Below are positions 58,801-64,000 of a stretch of DNA of 64,000 nt, in pieces; positions within the stretch are counted from its first letter, which is position 1; each line of letters begins with the position of its first letter. Origin of the DNA: CAWUEZ02 sp963921355 (GTDB lineage Bacteria; Pseudomonadota; Alphaproteobacteria; Thalassobaculales; Thalassobaculaceae); NCBI GenBank assembly GCA_963921355.3, contig OZ001190.1:3224001-3288000 (forward strand), in the 5' to 3' direction. The notes below the pieces were generated by a model. It was not told the DNA's origin. It did not search any database and saw only the letters and a list, made by a program, of their open reading frames with translations. Position numbers and translations under genes: made by a program.

Positions 58801-60603
58801 TCAGTCCTCGACGGTGACTTTCACGTAGCTGCCCGGGGCGTCTTCCAGGGCCGTGAGTTTGCCGTCACCCGGGGTTCTCGCAGGCACCTCGCCGCCACCT
58901 TGGCGATCCAGCCAGGCCTTCCACTCGGGCCACCAGGAACCCTCGTGCTGCTTGGCGCCGGTGAGCCACTTTTCCGGATCCTTGCCGGGTTTCCCGCTCT
59001 TGCTCCAGTAGCCGTATTTCGGCTTGTCGGACGGCGGGTTCACGACGCCGGCGATATGACCGGACATGGCCAGGACGAACTTGACCGGACCCTTGTAGAT
59101 CTGGGTCGCGGCATAGGTCGATTTCCAAGGGGCGATATGGTCTTCCTTGGTCGACAGAATAAAGGTCGGCAGCTTGTTCGCTGACAGATCGATCGACACA
59201 CCATCGAGTTCGATGGCGCCGGGCTCGATCAGCTTGTTCTCCTGGTACATACGCCGCAGGTAGAAGCTGTGCATGGCCGCCGGCATCCGCGTGCTGTCGG
59301 AGTTCCAGTACAGCAGATCGAACGGGAAGGGCTCTTTGCCCATCAGGTAGTTCTTGACCACGAACGACCAGATCAGGTCGTTCGCCCGCAACATGTTGAA
59401 GGTCGTCGACATGGCCTTGCCGTCGAGGTAGCCATCTTTGTTCATCCGATCTTCGAGCGAGTTCAGTTGCTCCTCATCGATGAACACCGACAACTCGCCG
59501 GCCTCGTCAAAATCGACCATGGTCGTGAAGAAGGTGATCGATTTGATGCGGTCATCACCCTTGGCCGCCATGTAGGCGATCGTGCTGGCCATCAGGGTTC
59601 CGCCGATGCAATACCCGATGGCGTTGACCTCGCGCTCTCCGGTCGCCTGTTCAATCGCGTCCAGAGCGGCGAGCGGCCCTTCCAGCATGTAGTCGGAGAA
59701 CGACTTCGTTGCCAGTTCGGCGTCGGGATTGACCCAGGACACGATGAACACCGTTATCCCCTGGTCGACCGCCCATTTGATGAAGGAGTTTTTCGGCCGC
59801 AGGTCGAGAATGTAGAACTTGTTGATCCAGGGCGGCACGATCAGCAGAGGCCGCCGATGCACCGTCTCGGTCGTCGGCGAGTACTGGATGAGCTGCATCA
59901 GTTCGTTCTGGAACACGACCTTGCCGGGCGTGGTCGCAACATTGTCCCCGACCTTGAAGGCGTCGGGGTCGGTCATCTTGATCGAGAGTTTGCCGTTGCC
60001 GCGCTCCAGATCCTCAAGCAGGTTCTCGAGGCCCTTCAGAAGGTTCTCGCCGCCACTTTCGATGGTGGCGCGCAGGACTTCGGGATTGGTCATGACGAAG
60101 TTCGATGGCGCCATGGCATCGGCGAACTGGCGGGTATAGAAGTCGACCTTGCGGCGGGTCTTGTCGTCCAACCCCTCGACTTCCTCGACGGTGCGCTGCA
60201 TCCATTTGGCTGTCAGCAGGTAGCTCTGCTTGATGTAGTCGAAGACGACATTCTCTTCCCACGCCGAGTCCTTGAAGCGCCGGTCACCGCTGTCCGGCTC
60301 CGCCACCGGCTTGTTGTCTCCGCCAAGCATGCGGGACGCCGTGCTCTGCCAGAGGTTCATATACCCCTGCCAAAGCTCGAGCTGGGCCTTCATGAGCTGG
60401 CTCGGATCGGCCATCAATTTGGCCGTCATGTCGAAGAAGGCGCCACCGATGTTGAGCGGGTCGGCCATGCCCAGCGCATTCGGGTCCTGACGCTCGAGGA
60501 AGTCGCGGACCAGTCGCTGACTGCGGTCCGCGATTCCGGTCATGGAGCGCGAAAGTTCGACTGGATCAGGCGTGCTGATCTGCTTATCCGTGCCGTCGGC
60601 CAT
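58801..60603 (-). CDS. phaC: Class I poly(3-hydroxyalkanoate) synthase
   Basis: It polymerises 3-hydroxybutyryl-CoA to polyhydroxybutyrate on storage granules. The 600-residue protein has the lipase-like box 'IGYCIGGTLMAS' with nucleophile Cys332, Asp488 in 'STKEDHIAPW' and the His in 'SGHIAGVVNPP'. The N-terminal domain ('LWQGYMNLWQSTASRM') is typical of class I PhaC. ATG 60603. Neither phaA, phaB nor phasin genes lie nearby. Intact. Confidence 0.95.
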   Translation of the reverse strand: MADGTDKQISTPDPVELSRSMTGIADRSQRLVRDFLERQDPNALGMADPLNIGGAFFDMTAKLMADPSQLMKAQLELWQGYMNLWQSTASRMLGGDNKPVAEPDSGDRRFKDSAWEENVVFDYIKQSYLLTAKWMQRTVEEVEGLDDKTRRKVDFYTRQFADAMAPSNFVMTNPEVLRATIESGGENLLKGLENLLEDLERGNGKLSIKMTDPDAFKVGDNVATTPGKVVFQNELMQLIQYSPTTETVHRRPLLIVPPWINKFYILDLRPKNSFIKWAVDQGITVFIVSWVNPDAELATKSFSDYMLEGPLAALDAIEQATGEREVNAIGYCIGGTLMASTIAYMAAKGDDRIKSITFFTTMVDFDEAGELSVFIDEEQLNSLEDRMNKDGYLDGKAMSTTFNMLRANDLIWSFVVKNYLMGKEPFPFDLLYWNSDSTRMPAAMHSFYLRRMYQENKLIEPGAIELDGVSIDLSANKLPTFILSTKEDHIAPWKSTYAATQIYKGPVKFVLAMSGHIAGVVNPPSDKPKYGYWSKSGKPGKDPEKWLTGAKQHEGSWWPEWKAWLDRQGGGEVPARTPGDGKLTALEDAPGSYVKVTVED

Positions 60604-60842
60604 GGTCGATTCCTGTAGGCGTGTGGCGGCTCATCGCCGATTCTGGAGCTTTCTCGGATTTCTTAGCAGAAATCTGACCGGCATTGCCAACCGGAACGCC
60701 CGAACAGCGGCAGCAACGTGGGCGTTTGTGGAAAGCCATGCTACGTTCGCGGCTTGAAAACGCTATGGCTGGCGCCAAGGATAGTCCGCCGGGTCGCTGT
60801 CGGAGTCCGGGCACCAAGGGTAATCGAGGTCGGGAGAACATC

Positions 60843-62090
60843 ATGGTCGAGACCGCGAGCACCGTCGGTAAACCGGCGGAGGGGAGGGCGCGGAAACGGG
60901 TTGTGACGGTTGCGGCGGTTGCGGGACTGGCGTTCCTTACTGGCTGCTCGGCATTGCCGGACGCGCTGAACCCGGTCGCGTGGTACGAGTCGGCAACCGA
61001 TACCGCCGGGGGATGGTTCTCGGACGACGAGACTTCGGAAGAGGCCCAGGCCGGAACCGAACAGGCGCCGGCGGACAGCAGTTTCCCGAACCTTGCCTCG
61101 GTCCCCGAAAGACCGGTTCCGTCGACGACGGAGGAAGAGCGCGCGCAGATCCAGCAAGGCCTCGTCGCCGACCGTGACAACGCGCGCTACAGCGATCAGG
61201 CACGCGCCTCCGCGCCGGCCTCCGCCCCGTCGGCTACCCAGTCGACCGGTTCGACCACGACGCTGGCGCCGCCACCGGCGCCTTCCGTGGCGCCGCCGCC
61301 AGCGGCCGCGGTGGCCTCGGCACCGGCGCCGCCGCGCGCGGCGGCCACCCAAGAGGGACAAGCATCAACACTCTGGCCGCGCCGCCCGGCCCCGGAAACC
61401 CGCCTTCCGCGGACGACGTCGGGGGCGGTCGCTCCGGATTCGGCGCTGCGGCGCCCAAGCGAATCCCTTGACATCTCAACCGACACAAAGCGTCAGACGG
61501 CGGCCGCGCAGCCAGCACCGTCGGGCAGCAGTGTCCGGGTCGAGACGCCGGCGACACGTTCGACTCAACTGGATTCCACCACAGCCACTCCGCCCGTGCC
61601 GCCGGCGACACCGGCGCCGCAATCTGCGGCCGGGTCTGCCAGCGCCCCAACGGCGCCGAGTGCGGCGGGCGAAACTCCGTCGGTGATCGTTGATGGACCG
61701 ACCTTGGACCAGTATCAGCTCGGCTTCTCGGGCCCCGCTTACCTCGTCGGTACGGTCTATTTCCGACACGGCTCGGCAGGTCTGACAGGGGAGGAGCGCA
61801 AACTGATATCGCAGATCGCCGGCGCGGCCCTTCAGACCGACGCCTATGTGCGGGTGGTCGGCCACGCGTCTTCGCGGACCGCCGAAATGCCGCTCGACCG
61901 TCATGAGTTGGTGAATTTCAATGTGTCTCTGGCCCGCGCCGAAACTGTTGCCGCGGCCTTGGTAGCGGGCGGGGTCCCCGAAGGCCGCGTTCTGGTTGAA
62001 GCCATGAGTGCGAGCCAGCCGCTGTTCTTCGAGAGCATGCCCTCCGGTGAAGCGGGCAACCGGCGGACGGAGATCCTGTTTCAGTATTGA
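60843..62090 (+). CDS. OmpA-family lipoprotein with long Pro/Ala-rich linker
   Basis: This 415-residue protein has a lipobox 'LAFLTGC' with Cys35, so it is probably outer-membrane anchored. A low-complexity Pro/Ala/Thr-rich region (about residues 115-275) reaches across the periplasm. The C-terminal OmpA domain has 'VYFRHGSAGLTGEERKLIS', 'VRVVGHASSRTAE' and 'NVSLARAETVAAAL', which binds peptidoglycan. ATG 60843 follows GGGAG. It precedes hom. Confidence 0.88.
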   Translation: MVETASTVGKPAEGRARKRVVTVAAVAGLAFLTGCSALPDALNPVAWYESATDTAGGWFSDDETSEEAQAGTEQAPADSSFPNLASVPERPVPSTTEEERAQIQQGLVADRDNARYSDQARASAPASAPSATQSTGSTTTLAPPPAPSVAPPPAAAVASAPAPPRAAATQEGQASTLWPRRPAPETRLPRTTSGAVAPDSALRRPSESLDISTDTKRQTAAAQPAPSGSSVRVETPATRSTQLDSTTATPPVPPATPAPQSAAGSASAPTAPSAAGETPSVIVDGPTLDQYQLGFSGPAYLVGTVYFRHGSAGLTGEERKLISQIAGAALQTDAYVRVVGHASSRTAEMPLDRHELVNFNVSLARAETVAAALVAGGVPEGRVLVEAMSASQPLFFESMPSGEAGNRRTEILFQY

Positions 62091-62152
62091 TGGGATGGCC
62101 CGATTGCGCACGCGATCGGCAGATCCTTCTAGACAGACATTAGGGTGATGGA

Positions 62153-63445
62153 ATGAGCGAGGCTCTTCGGGTGGCGGTGGCTGGCCTGGGCACAGTCGGC
62201 GCCGAGACCGTTCGGCTGATAACGTCGCGGGCGGCGGCGATCCGAGACCATGCCGGTCGACCGGTTGAGGTGGTTGCGGTTTCGGCGCGCGACCGCGGGC
62301 GCGACCGCGGCATCGATCTGGCGGGCATTGATTGGGTCGATAACGCCTCGGCGTTGGCCGGCCGCGACGACGTGGATGTGGTGTGCGAACTGATCGGCGG
62401 CTCTGACGGCGTCGCGAAAACCCTGGTGGAGACCGCGCTCGATTCCGGAAAGTCGGTCGTCACGGCGAACAAGGCGCTGTTGGCCCATCATGGCACCGAT
62501 CTGGCCAGGAGGGCGGAAAGAGCCTCGGCGACGCTGGCCTATGAAGCGGCGGTAGCCGGCGGGATCCCGATCATCCGTGGCCTGCGCGAAGGTCTGGTGA
62601 TCAACGAGATCAGCCGCGTGTATGGGATCCTGAACGGGACCTGCAATTACATCCTGACAGCCATGCGCGAAAGCGGACGGGCCTTTGACGATGTGCTGTC
62701 CGAGGCACAGGAACTCGGATACGCCGAGGCTGACCCGACCTTCGATGTCGACGGTATCGATGCAGCCCACAAACTCGCGTTGCTGGCCGCATTGGCGTTC
62801 GGCCATGAGGTCGATTTCGATTCCGTGCACATAGAAGGCATCCGATCGGTGTCCGCGCTCGATATCGCCTATGCGGAAGAGTTCGGATACCGGATCAAGC
62901 TTCTCGGCATTGCGGAGCGCACAGGCGACGGTGTTCGCCAGCGCGTGCACCCGTGCATGGTCGCGCAATCGGCGCCGATCGCCCAGGTCGAAGGGGTGTT
63001 CAATGCCGTGGTCGCCGATGGCGATGCGGTCGGGACGACCCTGCACTATGGCCGCGGGGCGGGTGCTGGGCCGACGGCCTCTGCGGTCGTCGCAGACGTT
63101 GTCGATATTGCTGCGGGACGGACGGTCCCGGTGTTCGGCCGGCCAGCTGCAGCGTTGAGTCGGTCAGAGCCCGTTTCCTGGGAAGCTCTGCGGGGCGGAT
63201 ACTATGTCCGATTGATGGTGGTGGATCGTCCGGGCGTACTGGCGGACATCACGGCCATTCTTCGTGACGAGAGTGTCTCGATGGAGTCCATGGTGCAGCG
63301 GGGCCGCGATCCCATGGAAAAGGTCCCCGTGGCCATGACGACCCACGATGTGGACGAGGCCTCGATGCGACGTGCGCTCGACAAGATCGCCGATCTGGAT
63401 GCCGTTCTTGAGGTGCCGGCGATGATCCGCATCGTCAGTCTATAG
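62153..63445 (+). CDS. hom: Homoserine dehydrogenase
   Basis: It reduces aspartate semialdehyde to homoserine for threonine and methionine. The 430-residue protein has NAD(P) motif 'VAGLGTVGAETVRLI', 'VTANKALLAHHG', 'GIPIIRGLREGL' and 'YGILNGTCNYILT', then 'EAQELGYAEADPTFDVDG' with the catalytic Asp/Lys region. A C-terminal ACT domain ('VVDRPGVLADITAIL') allows threonine feedback. It supplies homoserine to the MetY fusion elsewhere in this window. Intact. Confidence 0.96.
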   Translation: MSEALRVAVAGLGTVGAETVRLITSRAAAIRDHAGRPVEVVAVSARDRGRDRGIDLAGIDWVDNASALAGRDDVDVVCELIGGSDGVAKTLVETALDSGKSVVTANKALLAHHGTDLARRAERASATLAYEAAVAGGIPIIRGLREGLVINEISRVYGILNGTCNYILTAMRESGRAFDDVLSEAQELGYAEADPTFDVDGIDAAHKLALLAALAFGHEVDFDSVHIEGIRSVSALDIAYAEEFGYRIKLLGIAERTGDGVRQRVHPCMVAQSAPIAQVEGVFNAVVADGDAVGTTLHYGRGAGAGPTASAVVADVVDIAAGRTVPVFGRPAAALSRSEPVSWEALRGGYYVRLMVVDRPGVLADITAILRDESVSMESMVQRGRDPMEKVPVAMTTHDVDEASMRRALDKIADLDAVLEVPAMIRIVSL

Positions 63446-63537
63446 GGTCTATTCGAGAGTCGCAGGTTTCGGGCGGATCGGCTACAAGCCCGACGCAACT
63501 GAAATCGAAACGACCGTTCCCGGTCGGGAGTCCACCA

Positions 63538-64000
63538 ATGACCGATACTGCCGAAGTCTTCACCATGGACCGAAATCTCGCCCTGGAGGCGGTTCGGATC
63601 ACGGAGGCGGCAGCGTTGGCGGCGTCCCGCTTGATGGGTCGCGGTGACGAGAAAGCGGCAGACCAGGCGGCTGTCGATGCGATGCGCACCGCCCTGAACA
63701 ATCTCGACATCGAGGGCACTGTCGTGATCGGAGAGGGCGAGCGAGACGAAGCGCCCATGCTGTTCATCGGCGAGAAAGTGGGACGGGGCGGCCCGAAGAT
63801 CGATATCGCACTGGACCCGCTGGAAGGAACGACGATTACCGCCAAGGGGGGGGCCAACGCGCTCGCGGTGGTCGCTCTGGCGTCGGAAGGCGGCTTCCTT
63901 AATGCTCCAGACGTGTACATGGATAAGATCGCAGTGGGCGGTGGCCTGCCGGACGGGGTCGTTGATCTGGATGCGCCGGTTCACGAGAACCTCAAGAACC
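63538..64000 (+). CDS. glpX: Class II fructose-1,6-bisphosphatase, 5' part
   Basis: It hydrolyses fructose 1,6-bisphosphate in gluconeogenesis. About 154 residues are visible before the window ends: 'MDRNLALEAVRITEAAALAA', 'VVIGEGERDEAPMLFIGEKV', and the metal-binding 'IALDPLEGTTITAKGG'. ATG 63538 follows GGTCGGGAG. It lies downstream of hom, an arrangement common in alphaproteobacteria. The 3' part is beyond position 64000. Confidence 0.93.
   Translation, partial: MTDTAEVFTMDRNLALEAVRITEAAALAASRLMGRGDEKAADQAAVDAMRTALNNLDIEGTVVIGEGERDEAPMLFIGEKVGRGGPKIDIALDPLEGTTITAKGGANALAVVALASEGGFLNAPDVYMDKIAVGGGLPDGVVDLDAPVHENLKN

Noticed and set aside
1..64000. tRNA, rRNA, IS element, phage or CRISPR content
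   Set aside because: No cloverleaf-like intergenic sequence, transposase, integrase, phage structural gene or repeat-spacer array was seen on either strand.

Overview
The window is high-GC DNA, densely packed with genes on both strands. It looks chromosomal and comes from an alphaproteobacterium, most likely in or near the Rhodospirillales. The reasons are: several PAS_5-type PAS proteins, a DUF1127 protein, a class I PHB synthase, an StcD/DgcA-like N-demethylase operon, a candidate CtrA site upstream of a chemoreceptor, and core genes (rplM-rpsI, hom-glpX, rsmI, glpRDK) of alphaproteobacterial type. No tRNA, rRNA, IS element, phage or CRISPR array was seen.

Layout. 1-2.8 kb: a cut-off PAS protein, a DUF1127 protein, and an M24 peptidase/Asp-Glu racemase pair. 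2.8-6.8 kb: the glpR-glpD-glpK operon read leftwards, with four TTCG motifs spaced exactly 10 bp apart upstream of glpR. 6.8-13.3 kb: an mttB-like/N-demethylase/N-demethylase/Ldh operon with a divergent LysR gene. 14.3-16.1 kb: an SDR gene and its divergent LysR gene. 16.2-30.2 kb: a PAS-GGDEF-EAL relic, a DMT transporter, a class III aminotransferase, a membrane hydrolase, NIPSNAP, GST, an amidase-HpxZ pair, a flavodoxin, an Anbu-type proteasome homologue and four RNA-methyltransferase-type genes. 30.2-41.3 kb: an LLM monooxygenase, an MFS transporter, a broken PAS_5 gene, an amidase-P1 peptidase pair, a CoA-binding/O-acetylhomoserine sulfhydrylase fusion, enoyl-CoA hydratase, an AEC carrier, a broken alpha/beta hydrolase and a HAD phosphatase. 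41.4-47.4 kb: a NIT-HAMP-MCP-PilZ receptor, an old yellow enzyme, a thioesterase, an aldose epimerase and rplM-rpsI. 47.5-58.8 kb: an SDR-SDR/LysR set, YchJ, a broken nucleosidase, a broken AT-rich histidine kinase, a CigR-like protein, a YghU-type GST, a PAS_5 protein, a broken PhyH dioxygenase and a collapsed MASE1 kinase beside a response regulator. 58.8-64 kb: phaC, an OmpA-like lipoprotein, hom and the 5' part of glpX.

The strongest signal is the density of recently inactivated genes. Six have single in-frame stops (TGA, TAA or TAG), three have frameshifts, and three have internal deletions (one of these also carries a frameshift). All the translation, central-metabolism and storage genes are intact. 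The damage falls mainly on sensory/signalling and accessory catabolic genes, and three consecutive genes of the N-methyl-compound operon are each hit by a different lesion. Because all three stop codons also end intact genes here, recoding does not explain it. Early genome erosion (for example a host or niche shift) or assembly error are the two live explanations.
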